Assembly: GCA_002215645.1 (NCBI GenBank)
Contig: NGFI01000005.1
Span: forward strand, 885,367-949,366
DNA length: 64,000 nucleotides
Source of the DNA: Gemmatimonadetes bacterium 2013_60CM_65_52
GTDB taxonomy: Bacteria; Gemmatimonadota; Gemmatimonadetes; Gemmatimonadales; Gemmatimonadaceae
Reading direction: 5' to 3'
Positions 36,171 through 46,302 of the stretch are shown here, one piece after another; position 1 is the stretch's first letter, and every line of letters begins with the position of its first letter. The translations under genes were made by a program, and so were the position numbers. The notes under the pieces are model-generated. The model saw only the letters and a program-made list of their open reading frames with translations, did not search any database and was not told the origin of the DNA.

Positions 36171-36829
36171 AGATCTATCTCGCGAGCGCCAACAGCGATG
36201 ACATCGCCTGGGGCGCCACGCACGGCATGCTCGACGGTGTCCTGACGACGCCGCGCTTGCTTGCCGACGAAAACGCCGACGACACGCGCGCGCACCTGGT
36301 GGATCTCTGCCGGCTCGTACACGGCCCCATCTTCGCCTCCGTGCAGGCCATCGACGCGGCGGGCGTGTATCGCGACGGACGCGAGCTCGCAAAGCTCTCG
36401 GACCAGATCGTCGTTCAGGTTCCGCTCGTGGAAGACACGCTGGGCGCGGTGCGGCGCCTGTTCGCCGACGGCGTCCGCGTCGCGGCGACGCACATCTTCA
36501 ACACCGCCCAGGCGTTGCTGGCCGCGCGGGCCGGCGCCTCCAGCGTACTCGCGCCCGTGGATCAGCTCGACGCAGCCGGCCACAACGGAGTCGGGGTGGT
36601 ACACGATCTGCGCGCCGCCTTCGACGCCTCGAACGCCGAATGCGATGTCATCGCGGTGAACCCGTCCTCCTCGACGCAGTTCGGCGCGTGCGCCATCGCG
36701 GGCGCAGACGCCGCGGCACTCACCGCGGAGGTGTGTCGCGGACTGCTCGTTCACCCTCTCACGGATCGCGGCGTCGACCAGTTTCTGAGCGATGCGTCGC
36801 GGCTTCGGCGGTCATGGTCGGGTTCCTAG
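36167..36829 (+). CDS. Transaldolase/FSA-fold protein lacking the aldolase active site
   Basis: The 220-aa product aligns along its length with fructose-6-phosphate aldolase FsaA/TalC (IVVQVPLV against IVVKVPVT; NTAQALLAARAGASSVLAPV against the AAQGLLSALAGAEYVAPYV region). All three key residues of E. coli FsaA are changed: Asp6 to Ala6, Asn28 to Thr28 and the Schiff-base Lys85 to Gln84. It therefore cannot use the family's lysine chemistry. Whether it binds a sugar phosphate or has another role is open. It is coupled to truA, and its last 16 bp overlap the htrA-like gene. Confidence 0.8.
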   Translation: MKIYLASANSDDIAWGATHGMLDGVLTTPRLLADENADDTRAHLVDLCRLVHGPIFASVQAIDAAGVYRDGRELAKLSDQIVVQVPLVEDTLGAVRRLFADGVRVAATHIFNTAQALLAARAGASSVLAPVDQLDAAGHNGVGVVHDLRAAFDASNAECDVIAVNPSSSTQFGACAIAGADAAALTAEVCRGLLVHPLTDRGVDQFLSDASRLRRSWSGS

Positions 36830-38229
36830 TGCGAGCGGCCGCCTCTGTCCTCGTGCTGGCCGAGTTGCTCGCCTGTAGCAGCTCCGCGTCGAAGTCGGAT
36901 GCGCAGGTCACCCGTGCCGCGGACGCCGTGCGGCCGGTGAGTGTCGCCGCATCGCGTCGCACCGCCATCACGGAGGCGGTGTCGAAGGTCGCGCCCGCCG
37001 TGGTCACGGTGCAGACGGAGGTGGTGCAGCGCGTCCCCGTGGATCCGTTCGAGGCATTCTTCGGCGGCGGCCGATCGGGCACGCAGACGTCGTCGGGGCT
37101 CGGCACCGGCTTCATCATGCGTCCCGAGGGTCTCATCGTGACGAACGCGCACGTCATTGCCGGCGCGTCGTCGATCTCGGTGATGCTCCGCGATGGCACC
37201 ACCTATCCGGCGAAGCTCGTCGGAACGGACGAGACCAATGATCTCGCCGTCATCAAGGTGGACGCGAAGAATCTTCCCGTCGCCCCACTCGGCGATTCGG
37301 ACAATCTGCTCGTCGGTGAATGGGCAGTGGCGATCGGCAATCCGTACGGGTTCATGCTCGGCAACTCGGAGCCGAGCGTCACGGCGGGTGTCATCAGCGG
37401 CGTGGGCCGGAATCTCGTGGCACGCGGCGAGGGCGCGTCCGCCTACCTGGACATGATTCAGACCGACGCGTCCATCAATCCGGGCAACTCCGGCGGCCCG
37501 CTCATCAGCGCAGACGGCGACGTCATCGGCGTCAACTCGTCCATCTACTCCACGAACGGCGGCTCCATCGGCGTGGGCTTCGCCATTCCGATCAACCGCG
37601 CTCGGCGCGTGGCAGAGGATCTCGTGGTGCACGGCCGAGTACGGCGCCCGTGGATCGGCGTGCGGCTCGAGCAGCCGCGAAGCGAGAACCCGCGCGACTA
37701 CATCGCGCGCGGTGCGCTCGTTGCCCTGGTGACGCCGGGCTCGCCGGCCCAACGCGCCGGCATCCGTGCCGGAGATGTGATCGTGCGGTCGCGTACACGT
37801 GCCATCCGAAACCGCTTCGATTGGGACGCGGCACTTCTCGACCTCCGTGTCGGCGAACAGGTTCCGCTGGTCGTGCGCCGCGGAGGTGGCGAGGTGCCCG
37901 TCAACGTCGTCATCGCCGACCTACCGGAGGTCTCGGCGCAAAAGGTCCAGGTGCTCCGGGAGCTGGAGCTGGTGACGCTGACGCCCGCCATTCGCGCGGA
38001 CCGCGGTTTACGCGCGGAACGCGGAGCCCTGGTGTATCGCGCCAGCGATCGCATCACGCAGGAGCTCGGGCTCCAGCCCGGCGACGTCGTTCTCCGCATC
38101 AACCGCACAGTCATCGGCTCGGCGGAGGAGGCATCGCGCGCGCTCGACTACTACGCGGGCCGCGGCGCCATTCAGATGGTCTGTGAGCGCAACGGGCAGT
38201 ATTTCTCGACCGAGTTCCTCATTCAATGA
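36814..38229 (+). CDS. Lipoprotein HtrA/DegP-family serine protease
   Basis: The 471-aa product is a periplasmic protease/chaperone. It opens with a lipoprotein signal whose lipobox LLAC puts the lipidated cysteine at Cys21, unlike soluble E. coli DegP. The trypsin-like domain has the complete triad His113 (TNAHVIAG), Asp143 (NDLAVIKV) and Ser226 (GNSGGPL), followed by two PDZ domains (about 285-370 and 395-465). ATG 36814 is favoured over upstream starts because the lipobox begins there. Its stop overlaps the purB ATG as ATGA, an odd neighbour for a protease. Confidence 0.93.
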   Translation: MVGFLVRAAASVLVLAELLACSSSASKSDAQVTRAADAVRPVSVAASRRTAITEAVSKVAPAVVTVQTEVVQRVPVDPFEAFFGGGRSGTQTSSGLGTGFIMRPEGLIVTNAHVIAGASSISVMLRDGTTYPAKLVGTDETNDLAVIKVDAKNLPVAPLGDSDNLLVGEWAVAIGNPYGFMLGNSEPSVTAGVISGVGRNLVARGEGASAYLDMIQTDASINPGNSGGPLISADGDVIGVNSSIYSTNGGSIGVGFAIPINRARRVAEDLVVHGRVRRPWIGVRLEQPRSENPRDYIARGALVALVTPGSPAQRAGIRAGDVIVRSRTRAIRNRFDWDAALLDLRVGEQVPLVVRRGGGEVPVNVVIADLPEVSAQKVQVLRELELVTLTPAIRADRGLRAERGALVYRASDRITQELGLQPGDVVLRINRTVIGSAEEASRALDYYAGRGAIQMVCERNGQYFSTEFLIQ

Positions 38230-39662
38230 CGGCACACGACCGCTACACCTCGCCGCTGTCCGAGCGCTACGCCTCGCGGGCCATGCTCGAGCTGTGGTCG
38301 CCGCAGATGCGTCACGGGCTGTGGCGTCGCCTCTGGTTGGCGCTTGCAGAGTCCGAACAGCGGCTCGGCGTGCCGATTCCGGACGAGGCGCTCGTACAGA
38401 TGCGGGCGCGCCTGGACGACATCGACTTCGACAGCGTGGCCGCGTACGAGCGCCGCTTCCGACACGACGTGATGGCGCACGTGCACGCGTTCGGGGACGC
38501 CGCTCCCGCCGCGCACCGTTACATCCATCTGGGAGCCACGAGCGCGTTCGTCACCGACAACGCGGATCTCATCATGATGCGCCGCGGCCTGCAGCTCCTG
38601 CGCGGCCGCATTCTCCGCGTTCTGCGCGTGCTCGGCGCGTTCGCGCGCGAGTGGCGCGCGGAGCCCACGCTTGGCTACACGCATTTGCAGCCAGCCCAGC
38701 CGACCACGGTCGGCAAACGCGCGACGCTCTGGATGCAGGATCTCGTGCTGGATCTCGCCGACGTGGACCATCGCGTTGCCACGATGCCCTTCCGCGGCGT
38801 AAAGGGCACGACCGGAACGCAGGCAAGTTTTCTCGAGCTCTTCGAGGGCGATCACGCACGTGTTCGCGAGCTCGATCGCCTGGTGACGGCCACGATGGGC
38901 TTCTCGCATTCGATTCCCGTGAGTGGCCAGACGTATTCACGGAAGATCGACGCCCAGGTGCTTGCGGTCGTTGCCGGCATCGCCGCGAGTGCGGCGAAGT
39001 TCAGCTCGGACATCCGCGTTCTTCAGGCATTCGGTGAGATCGAGGAGCCATTCGAATCGGAGCAGATCGGCTCGTCCGCCATGGCCTACAAGCGGAATCC
39101 CATGCGCGCGGAGCGGATTGCGTCGCTCGCCCGCTTCGTCGGCTCGCTCGAGACGAACGCGAACCAGACCCACGCCGTGCAGTACTTCGAGCGGACGCTC
39201 GACGACAGCGCCAACCGGCGGCTATCCATTCCGGAATCGTTCCTGGCGACGGACGCCGTGCTCGGCTTGATGGAGAACATTGCCGCTGGGCTCGAGGTGC
39301 ATCCGAGCCGGATCCGCCGCCGTTTGATGGACGAGCTGCCCTTCATGGCGACCGAAGAGCTCATCGTCCGCGCGGTCAGAGCGGGTGGCAACCGGCAGGA
39401 TGCGCACGAGCGGATCCGGCAGTACAGCATCGCTGCGGCGCGCGCGCTCAAGGACGGTGCTGCGCACAACGACCTGCTCGACCGCATCGCGGGCGACGAC
39501 GCATTCGGAATGACACGCGATGAGCTCGAGCGCGCCATGGATCCACGGCGTTTCATCGGCCGCGCGCCCGAGCAGGTAGACGAATTTCTTTCCGAGGTTG
39601 TCGCGCCCTTGATCGGTGCTCCGGAATCGGACGCACCGGTGCACGAGGATCTGCGCGTATGA
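38226..39662 (+). CDS. purB: Adenylosuccinate lyase
   Basis: PurB acts twice in purine synthesis, on SAICAR and on adenylosuccinate. The 478-aa product has the ADSL signature [14 protein letters not shown], the histidine-bearing [12 protein letters not shown] and the opening [17 protein letters not shown]. Length and text resemble the animal-type enzyme (about 480 aa) more than the E. coli type. Its stop overlaps the purC ATG as ATGA. Confidence 0.96.
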   Translation: MTAHDRYTSPLSERYASRAMLELWSPQMRHGLWRRLWLALAESEQRLGVPIPDEALVQMRARLDDIDFDSVAAYERRFRHDVMAHVHAFGDAAPAAHRYIHLGATSAFVTDNADLIMMRRGLQLLRGRILRVLRVLGAFAREWRAEPTLGYTHLQPAQPTTVGKRATLWMQDLVLDLADVDHRVATMPFRGVKGTTGTQASFLELFEGDHARVRELDRLVTATMGFSHSIPVSGQTYSRKIDAQVLAVVAGIAASAAKFSSDIRVLQAFGEIEEPFESEQIGSSAMAYKRNPMRAERIASLARFVGSLETNANQTHAVQYFERTLDDSANRRLSIPESFLATDAVLGLMENIAAGLEVHPSRIRRRLMDELPFMATEELIVRAVRAGGNRQDAHERIRQYSIAAARALKDGAAHNDLLDRIAGDDAFGMTRDELERAMDPRRFIGRAPEQVDEFLSEVVAPLIGAPESDAPVHEDLRV

Positions 39663-40582
39663 CCACCGCCGCCGTCGACCACCTTCCGCTGCCGCTGCTG
39701 CGAAGCGGAAAGGTGCGCGAGGTCTACGAGGTTGACGCCGGGCGCCTGCTGCTCGTGGCCAGCGATCGCGTGAGCGCGTTCGACGTCATCATGCGCGAGC
39801 GCGTCCCGTACAAAGGGGCGGTGCTCACACAGATCACCGCGTGGTGGCTGCAGCAGCTCGAGTCCGAGGTGCCGCACCACATGCTGGCGTCGACGGCCGA
39901 CGACATCGTCGCCGCCGTGCCTTCCCTCGGTGCGCATCGGTCTGCGCTTGCGGGGCGCGCAATGCTCTGTCGTCGCACGACGGTCTTTCCGGTCGAGTGT
40001 GTCGTACGCGGCTATCTCAGCGGGTCGGCGTGGAAGGAGTACAAGCAGACGGGCACCCTGGCCGGCGAGCCGTTGCCGCCAGGGTTGCGCGAGAGCGACC
40101 GGTTCGACCCGCCTCGCTTTTCGCCCGCGACCAAGGCCGAAACGGGGCATGACGAAAACATCTCCGTCTCGGCGATGCAGAGTGTCGTCGGCACGGACGT
40201 CGCGACGATGCTGGAGTCACTGAGCCGCCGCATCTACGAGCGAGGCCGCGACATCGCGGCGGCGCGTGGAATCATCATCGCCGATTCGAAGTTCGAGTTC
40301 GGGCGAGATGCGGAGGGAACCATTCGTCTCATCGACGAAGTGCTGACGCCCGACAGTTCGCGCTTCTGGCCGGCCGACCGCCATGCGCCGGGCGGACCGC
40401 AGCCCAGCTTCGACAAGCAGCCCCTGCGCGACTACCTCGACGCCGAGCGGCGCGCGGGTCGCTGGAACGGCGAGGCGCCACCGCCGACCTTGCCGGATGG
40501 CGTCGTGGCGGAGACCAGCGCCAGGTATCTCGACGCGTACCGGCGCATTACCGGTGCTCCGCTCGATCTTTCGGACCTCTGA
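39659..40582 (+). CDS. purC: SAICAR synthetase (phosphoribosylaminoimidazole-succinocarboxamide synthase)
   Basis: PurC condenses CAIR with aspartate at the cost of ATP. The 307-aa product has the ATP-binding opening [45 protein letters not shown] and the Mg/ATP segment ADSKFEFG. Length is that of the longer yeast Ade1-like class, about 70 residues more than E. coli PurC. It is the middle gene between purB and the phospholipid genes. Confidence 0.96.
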   Translation: MTTAAVDHLPLPLLRSGKVREVYEVDAGRLLLVASDRVSAFDVIMRERVPYKGAVLTQITAWWLQQLESEVPHHMLASTADDIVAAVPSLGAHRSALAGRAMLCRRTTVFPVECVVRGYLSGSAWKEYKQTGTLAGEPLPPGLRESDRFDPPRFSPATKAETGHDENISVSAMQSVVGTDVATMLESLSRRIYERGRDIAAARGIIIADSKFEFGRDAEGTIRLIDEVLTPDSSRFWPADRHAPGGPQPSFDKQPLRDYLDAERRAGRWNGEAPPPTLPDGVVAETSARYLDAYRRITGAPLDLSDL

Positions 40583-40592
40583 CCATGATGCC

Positions 40593-41246
40593 GTGAGCTT
40601 TGCCCGGGAAGGACTCGTCTTCATTGCCATCGCCGCCCTGATCGCGGCGGGCACGTACGCGCTCGCGCTGAATCGCCGCTCGTGGCCGCTGTGGCTGCTG
40701 GCCGTGCTGCTGACGGTGGTCGCGCTGTGGGTCGCGTATTTCTTCCGCGACCCCGAGCGCACGGGCGAGCGAAGCGCGCAGCTCGTCATCGCACCGGCCG
40801 ACGGCAAGATCGTGCTCATCAGCGACGTCGAAGAGCCGGCGTTCATGGGTGGTCCCACGCGGCGCGTCTCGATCTTCATGAACGTCTTCAACGTCCACGT
40901 CAATCGTTACCCGGTCAGCGGAGTCGTCCGCTACGTTCACTACAATGCGGGTAAATTTCTCAATGCGGCGGCGGAGAAATCGAGCCTCGAGAACGAGCAG
41001 ATGTCAGTGGGCATCGAATCGTCGCTGGGCCGCGTGCTCGTGCGGCAGATCGCCGGTCTCATCGCGCGCCGCATCGTCACCTACAGCAAGATCGGAGAGA
41101 GCGTGAATCAGGGAGATCGAATGGGGATGATTCGCTTCGGCTCGCGGGTTGACGTGTTCCTGCCCGTCAACGCGCAGGTGCGCGTCAAGATTGGAGACCT
41201 CACGATCGCCGGCACGACCGTCATCGCCGAGCTGGTTCCGAAATGA
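40593..41246 (+). CDS. psd: Phosphatidylserine decarboxylase proenzyme, short type
   Basis: Psd makes phosphatidylethanolamine from phosphatidylserine. The 217-aa product has two N-terminal membrane helices (about 5-22 and 27-45), FFRDPER, IFMNVFNVHVNRYPVSG and the autocleavage region IRFGSRVDVFLP, where the Gly-Ser bond yields a pyruvoyl beta chain. It belongs to the short bacterial/archaeal class. GTG 40593 is the only in-frame start compatible with the N-terminus; it overlaps the stop of a three-codon ATG ATG CCG TGA frame at 40585-40596. It pairs with pssA. Confidence 0.93.
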   Translation: MSFAREGLVFIAIAALIAAGTYALALNRRSWPLWLLAVLLTVVALWVAYFFRDPERTGERSAQLVIAPADGKIVLISDVEEPAFMGGPTRRVSIFMNVFNVHVNRYPVSGVVRYVHYNAGKFLNAAAEKSSLENEQMSVGIESSLGRVLVRQIAGLIARRIVTYSKIGESVNQGDRMGMIRFGSRVDVFLPVNAQVRVKIGDLTIAGTTVIAELVPK

Positions 41247-42607
41247 ACGTCGGCCGGATTCGCCGTCCTCGGCCAGACGTACGCCGTGCCGTCATTCTGT
41301 TTCCCAGCGGGTTGACGCTCGCCAACCTGTTTTTCGGCATCTTCGCCATCATCACGGCGGCTCGCGGCGATTTCCGCCTCGCGGGCATCTACGTGCTCTG
41401 GGGCGGCATTTTCGACGCGCTCGATGGTCGTGTCGCGCGCGTTGCCAATGCGGGCACGCAATTCGGCGAGGAGCTGGACTCGCTCGTGGACGCGGTCTCG
41501 TTCGGCCTCGCCCCCGCGATGATCATGTACTTCGCGGTGCTCAACCGCGAAGGATGGGACTGGATCTTCGTCTTTCTCTTCGCGGCGTGCGCCGTGATGC
41601 GGCTCGCCCGGTTCAACATCGAGCAAGCCGGCACTGCCAAGACATACTTCCAGGGACTGCCCAGCCCGGCCGCTGGCGTCACGCTGGCGTCCTACTACTG
41701 GTTCAGCCAGTCGTCGCTCTACAGCTACGGCGCCATCGGCAATCTGCCGTGGCAGGAGCTGCTGCGCTTCCTCATGGCGGCGCTGGCGTTCCTGATGATC
41801 AGCAACATTCCGTACCCCGTCCTACCCCGCGTTGGCGTCCGCAGCCTTCGCGGCATCGGGTCGTCGGTGCTGGTGTTTGGATCGCTGGGACTTCTGGCTG
41901 CCAAGCGGCTCGAGTTCTTCTTCCCGCTCTGCGTCGGGTACGTGGCCTTCGGCCTGGCGCGCAGTCTCATCATGCGCCTGTTCGAGCGCCGGCAGCCTAC
42001 GGTGCCCTACGATCTGTCGGAGGGCGAGGATGAGGAGGAGACGGAAATCGACATCGTCGACGGCGAGACCATCGTCGCGCATACAGTTCGTCCGTCGGCA
42101 CGTGATCGCCGTGCGGCGCTACATGAGCGCACCGCCACGCGGGTCCGCGACGATGAAGACAAGCCACGTGAAGAGCGCGCGACTCGCGATCGCCCGCAGC
42201 GCACCGAGGCAGAGAAAGCCGCCCGCCGCGAAAAGCGCGAGCGGAGAGAGCGACGCGAGCGCAAATCCGGCTCGGGCACACCGCGCGTAGCGGACAGCGC
42301 CGCGCCGGCGCCTGGCGTGCCGGGAATCACGCTCGGTGAGACGCTCACTGACGCGCCCGAGCCCGAAGGCATCGTCGGCTCGATTCCGGGCGGGGCCGAG
42401 GTTCCTGTTGGCGATGCCGCCGCCCCCGCGCGGGCGCGGAAGAAGAAGCGTCGTCGCCGTCGTGGCGAGCGACGCCCGGCCGCGAGCGGCGACGCCTCCA
42501 CGGAATCCGAGGAGCCGAGCTCGTCGCCTTACGCGGAATGGCCCGCAACCATGCCGCCGATCCCGGCCGCCGCGCCCGCGCCGACTTCAACCGATTCTTC
42601 CGAATGA
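41243..42607 (+). CDS. pssA: CDP-diacylglycerol-serine O-phosphatidyltransferase with long charged tail
   Basis: PssA makes phosphatidylserine from CDP-diacylglycerol and serine. The CDP-alcohol phosphotransferase motif runs from Asp61-Gly62 to Asp83 ([20 protein letters not shown] and on), with all conserved Asp, Gly and Arg present, within about six to eight membrane helices in residues 15-250. After residue 255 a tail of about 200 residues follows: first acidic ([16 protein letters not shown]), then arginine/lysine-rich ([31 protein letters not shown]), then Pro/Ala. The tail is unlike the core enzyme and looks disordered. Its stop overlaps the purS ATG. Confidence 0.92.
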   Translation: MNVGRIRRPRPDVRRAVILFPSGLTLANLFFGIFAIITAARGDFRLAGIYVLWGGIFDALDGRVARVANAGTQFGEELDSLVDAVSFGLAPAMIMYFAVLNREGWDWIFVFLFAACAVMRLARFNIEQAGTAKTYFQGLPSPAAGVTLASYYWFSQSSLYSYGAIGNLPWQELLRFLMAALAFLMISNIPYPVLPRVGVRSLRGIGSSVLVFGSLGLLAAKRLEFFFPLCVGYVAFGLARSLIMRLFERRQPTVPYDLSEGEDEEETEIDIVDGETIVAHTVRPSARDRRAALHERTATRVRDDEDKPREERATRDRPQRTEAEKAARREKRERRERRERKSGSGTPRVADSAAPAPGVPGITLGETLTDAPEPEGIVGSIPGGAEVPVGDAAAPARARKKKRRRRRGERRPAASGDASTESEEPSSSPYAEWPATMPPIPAAAPAPTSTDSSE

Positions 42608-42861
42608 GCAGATATCGCGTCGCCGTTCACGTTGCACCACGCCGCGGACTCCTCGATCCTCAAGGGAAAGCCGTCGCCGACGCATTGCATTCTCTTGGCT
42701 TTGGCGGCGTCGCCGACGTGCACGTGGGCCGCTATCTCGTTCTCGACGTCGACGCGCGCGACGAGACCGAGGCGCGCGCCGAGACGGGTCGGATGTGCGC
42801 GCAGCTCCTGGCGAATCCGGTGACGGAGGACTTCGAGATCGCTTCGGTGTCGCGGCCATGA
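42604..42861 (+). CDS. purS: FGAM synthase subunit PurS
   Basis: PurS is the small bridging subunit of the three-protein formylglycinamide ribonucleotide amidotransferase (PurS-PurQ-PurL). The 85-aa product shows the family beta-alpha-beta pattern with [20 protein letters not shown] and [14 protein letters not shown] 42604 overlaps the pssA stop as ATGA and its own stop overlaps the purQ ATG. Confidence 0.94.
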   Translation: MSRYRVAVHVAPRRGLLDPQGKAVADALHSLGFGGVADVHVGRYLVLDVDARDETEARAETGRMCAQLLANPVTEDFEIASVSRP

Positions 42862-43550
42862 CATTCGGCATCGTCACGTTCCCGGGCTCCAACGGCGACT
42901 ACGATGCCCTCCGCGCGCCCATCGAAGCACTCGGAGAGCACGCCATCTATCTCTGGCACAAGGATCACGACCTGCAAAATGTGGACGTCGTGATTCTGCC
43001 CGGCGGCTTCAGCTACGGCGACTATCTCAGGGCCGGCGCGATCGCTCGCTTCAGTCCGATCATGCGTGAAGTCGTGGCGCACGCCGAGCGAGGAGGGCCG
43101 GTCGTCGCATTCTGTAACGGCTTTCAGATCGCGTGCGAAGCAGGTCTTCTGCCCGGCGCCCTGCTCCGCAATGCGTCACTCAAGTTCGTGTGCGCGCCCA
43201 TCTCGCTCAGAGTCGAGCGCACGGACACCTTGTTCACCTCGGGGTACGAGCAGGGTCAGATCATCACGCTGCCCATCGCGCACGGCGACGGACGCTACAG
43301 CGCCGACGACGCGACGCTCGAGCGCCTGGAGGGAGACGGCCAGATCGTATTCCGCTATGCACCAGATCCGCTTCAGGCCGCGGAAGCCTACAATCCGAAC
43401 GGCTCCATGCGGGACATCGCGGGTATCGTCAATGCACAGGGTAACGTGCTCGGCATGATGCCGCACCCGGAGCGCGCCGTCGACCCGTTACTGGGGCCGG
43501 CCGACGGAGTCGCGCTGTTCGAGTCCATTCTCAATCACGTCGCCGTCTGA
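42858..43550 (+). CDS. purQ: FGAM synthase glutaminase subunit PurQ
   Basis: PurQ releases ammonia from glutamine for PurL. The 230-aa class I amidotransferase has [27 protein letters not shown], the nucleophilic elbow [10 protein letters not shown] (catalytic Cys) and the His/Glu pair in [13 protein letters not shown] 42858 follows purS with an ATGA overlap. purL is two genes on, with a secreted-protein gene between. Confidence 0.96.
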   Translation: MTFGIVTFPGSNGDYDALRAPIEALGEHAIYLWHKDHDLQNVDVVILPGGFSYGDYLRAGAIARFSPIMREVVAHAERGGPVVAFCNGFQIACEAGLLPGALLRNASLKFVCAPISLRVERTDTLFTSGYEQGQIITLPIAHGDGRYSADDATLERLEGDGQIVFRYAPDPLQAAEAYNPNGSMRDIAGIVNAQGNVLGMMPHPERAVDPLLGPADGVALFESILNHVAV

Positions 43551-43564
43551 CGAGGAGCGTACTC

Positions 43565-44005
43565 ATGCGCCTGAAACACGCCGTCGCACTCATGCTGGTG
43601 ACGTCACCGGTGCTCGCGCAGCAGCCTGTTCACGTCGTATCGCCCGGTATGTCGAAGGCGCAGGTGCTCGCCGCGCTCGGCGAGCCCATCACGCTGCGCG
43701 AAGCCGCGGGCTTCACGTACATCTTCTATCACAATGGCTGCGAGCGGCGCTGCGGCACGAACGACATCGTCGTGCTGCGCGCCGACAGTGTGGTGGACGC
43801 GATATTCCGCTCGCCGAGCCGCCGCTACACCGGCACGAGCAGCTCGCCAGCGGCGGTTCCGGCCAAGGTGGCCCGGCGCGGTCCTGCCGCAGTCGCTGCC
43901 GCCGAGACGCGTGCTGACACTACGGTGCGTCCGCGCATGAAGCCCGCGCCGGCAAGCGATACGCGCCCGTCCATTCCGCTGAATCCGCCCAAGGTTCGAC
44001 CGTGA
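43565..44005 (+). CDS. Secreted small protein with SmpA/OmlA-like motif
   Basis: The 146-aa product has a signal peptide ([20 protein letters not shown]) and a domain of about 65 residues with [20 protein letters not shown], a pattern seen in SmpA/OmlA (BamE-fold) proteins, plus [16 protein letters not shown] with two nearby cysteines. A Pro/Ala-rich low-complexity tail follows. A GAGGAG Shine-Dalgarno site precedes ATG 43565. It is wedged between purQ and purL, and its stop overlaps the purL GTG. The BamE-fold relation is tentative. Confidence 0.72.
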   Translation: MRLKHAVALMLVTSPVLAQQPVHVVSPGMSKAQVLAALGEPITLREAAGFTYIFYHNGCERRCGTNDIVVLRADSVVDAIFRSPSRRYTGTSSSPAAVPAKVARRGPAAVAAAETRADTTVRPRMKPAPASDTRPSIPLNPPKVRP

Positions 44006-46299
44006 CAGTAACCGCCCGCCCCGGCGACCCCATCATTACCCCCGCGCTCGTCGCCGAGCACGGGCTCACCACGGATGAGTATGATCGGCTGGTTGCCATG
44101 CTTGGGCGCACGCCGACCTTTACAGAGCTGGGCATCGTCAGTGCGCTCTGGAGCGAGCATTGCTCCTACAAGCACTCGCGTCCTCTCCTGCGTACGCTGC
44201 CGACCAGCGCCCCTCATGTCCTTCAGGGCCCCGGTGAAAACGCCGGCGTCATCGCCATCGGCGACGGCATGGCGGTGGCGTTCAAGATCGAGTCCCACAA
44301 TCATCCGTCCGCCGTCGAGCCATACCAGGGCGCAGCGACCGGCGTAGGTGGCATTCTGCGCGACGTCTTTACAATGGGCGCGCGCCCTGTCGCGCTGCTG
44401 AACTCCCTGCGCTTTGGATCGCTGGACTCGGCACGCGTGCGCTACCTGTTCGCGGGCTGCGTGAAGGGCATCGGCGACTACGGCAATTGCGTCGGTATTC
44501 CCACGGTTGCCGGAGAAGTCGTGTTCGACCCCGCGTATGAGGGGAATCCGCTCGTCAACGCAATGTGCGTCGGTCTGCTGAAGGAGTCCGAGCTCATGCG
44601 CGCGGTCGCTCAGGGCGTCGGCAATCCGATCATCGCCGTGGGCGCGCGAACCGGGCGGGACGGAATTCATGGCGCGTCGTTCGCCAGCGAGGATCTCTCG
44701 GAGGGGAGCGATGCCAAGCGGCCACGCGTGCAGGTAGGCGATCCGTTTACGGAGAAGCTGCTCCTCGAGGCGAGCCTCGAGCTCATCCACAGCGGGCACA
44801 TCGTGGCCATTCAGGACATGGGTGCGGCTGGGCTCACGTCGTCGTCGGCAGAGATGGCAGCACGAGGCGACGTCGGCGTCGTCATCGACACGCTCAAGGT
44901 TCCCGCGCGCGAAGAGGGCATGACGCCGTACGAGCTGCTGCTCAGCGAGTCGCAGGAGCGAATGCTCGTCGTCGCGAAGAAGGGGCGCGAAGAACAGGTG
45001 CGTGCGATCCTCGAGAAGTGGGATCTCACCGCGGCGGTCATCGGAGAAGTGATTGCGGAGCCGGTGTACCGCGTCGTCGAGGGTGACCGCGTGGTGGCGG
45101 AGTTTCCGGGCATTCGACTCGTCACCGACTGTCCGACGTACGAGCCCGAAGCGCGCGAGAGCGACGACATTCGCCGCCGCCGTGAGCGCAACGTGGACGC
45201 CATCGCCGAGCGGCCGAAGGAGGTCGACCCGGTGTGGACGTTGGAGGAGCTGCTGCGGTCACCGACGATCGCAAGCAAGCGGTGGGTCTTTCAGCAGTAC
45301 GATCACACCATTCGCACGAGCACCGTCATCGGCCCCGGAGGAGATGCGGCCGTTGTCCGCATCCGCGGCACCGACCGCGCCATCGCGCTCAAGACGGACT
45401 GCAACGGCCGCTATACATATCTGGACCCTCGTGAGGGTGCACGCATTGCCGTCGCCGAAGCCGCGCGCAACGTCGCCTGCACCGGCGCGCGGCCGATGGC
45501 CATCACGAACAATCTCAACTTCGGCAATCCGAAGCGCCCCGAGGTGTACTACCAGTTGCGCGAGGCCGTCGCCGGAATGGCAGAGGCGTGCACCGCACTC
45601 GGTACGCCGGTCACGGGGGGTAACGTCTCCCTGTACAACGAAAATCCATCAGGCGCGGTGTATCCTACTCCGGTCATCGGCATGGTAGGCCTCGTCGAAT
45701 CGCTCGCGCACGTCACACGCTCAGCGTTCTCGACCGCCGGCGACACGATCGTTTTGCTCGGCGACAACACCGCGGAAATTGGCGGCAGCGAGTATCTCCA
45801 GCGCATCCATGACACTGTTGCGGGCCATCCACCGCGTTGCGATCTCACCGCGGAACGGAAGCTCATCGACGCGTTGCTCGAGGCCATTCGCGAAGGCGCG
45901 GTACGCTCGGCACACGACACGGCCGACGGCGGCCTCGCGGTGGCGCTCGCGGAGTGTGTGATGATGGATCGGGCGTGCGCGACCGGAGCCGAGGTCGATC
46001 TGGGCAAGTGGTCGTCGCTGCCGCTGCGTGCACTACTGTTCGGTGAGGCGCAGGGACGCGTCGTCGTGAGCACTCCTGATCCGCAGGCGGTGCTCGCCAC
46101 GGCGGCGAGGCACGGCGTCCCCGCATCGACCATTGGTACGGTGAAACACTCGGGCTCGCTCGACATCCGGATCGGCGGTCATCGCCTCAAAGCGTCGGTT
46201 CCGTCTCTGGCCGAGGCTTACCACGAGGCCATTCCCAGAATCATGCAGCGAAGCGCATCGGCACAAGACGTAGCGCTCACTTCCGACGCGGTGGTCTGA
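44002..46299 (+). CDS. purL: FGAM synthase large subunit PurL
   Basis: PurL carries out the ATP-dependent amidation of FGAR, fed ammonia by PurQ. The 765-aa product has the [15 protein letters not shown] opening, [37 protein letters not shown] and a second half repeat with [11 protein letters not shown] and [13 protein letters not shown]. This is the small (PurS/Q-dependent) class. GTG 44002 overlaps the preceding stop as GTGA. Confidence 0.97.
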   Translation: MTVTARPGDPIITPALVAEHGLTTDEYDRLVAMLGRTPTFTELGIVSALWSEHCSYKHSRPLLRTLPTSAPHVLQGPGENAGVIAIGDGMAVAFKIESHNHPSAVEPYQGAATGVGGILRDVFTMGARPVALLNSLRFGSLDSARVRYLFAGCVKGIGDYGNCVGIPTVAGEVVFDPAYEGNPLVNAMCVGLLKESELMRAVAQGVGNPIIAVGARTGRDGIHGASFASEDLSEGSDAKRPRVQVGDPFTEKLLLEASLELIHSGHIVAIQDMGAAGLTSSSAEMAARGDVGVVIDTLKVPAREEGMTPYELLLSESQERMLVVAKKGREEQVRAILEKWDLTAAVIGEVIAEPVYRVVEGDRVVAEFPGIRLVTDCPTYEPEARESDDIRRRRERNVDAIAERPKEVDPVWTLEELLRSPTIASKRWVFQQYDHTIRTSTVIGPGGDAAVVRIRGTDRAIALKTDCNGRYTYLDPREGARIAVAEAARNVACTGARPMAITNNLNFGNPKRPEVYYQLREAVAGMAEACTALGTPVTGGNVSLYNENPSGAVYPTPVIGMVGLVESLAHVTRSAFSTAGDTIVLLGDNTAEIGGSEYLQRIHDTVAGHPPRCDLTAERKLIDALLEAIREGAVRSAHDTADGGLAVALAECVMMDRACATGAEVDLGKWSSLPLRALLFGEAQGRVVVSTPDPQAVLATAARHGVPASTIGTVKHSGSLDIRIGGHRLKASVPSLAEAYHEAIPRIMQRSASAQDVALTSDAVV

Positions 46300-46302
46300 C
46301 AA

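Noticed and set aside
36827..36829. Reading the transaldolase-fold gene's end and the protease start as a frameshift fusion
   Set aside because: The two frames have separate intact domains, a lipoprotein signal at the protease start, and a short overlap typical of this run.
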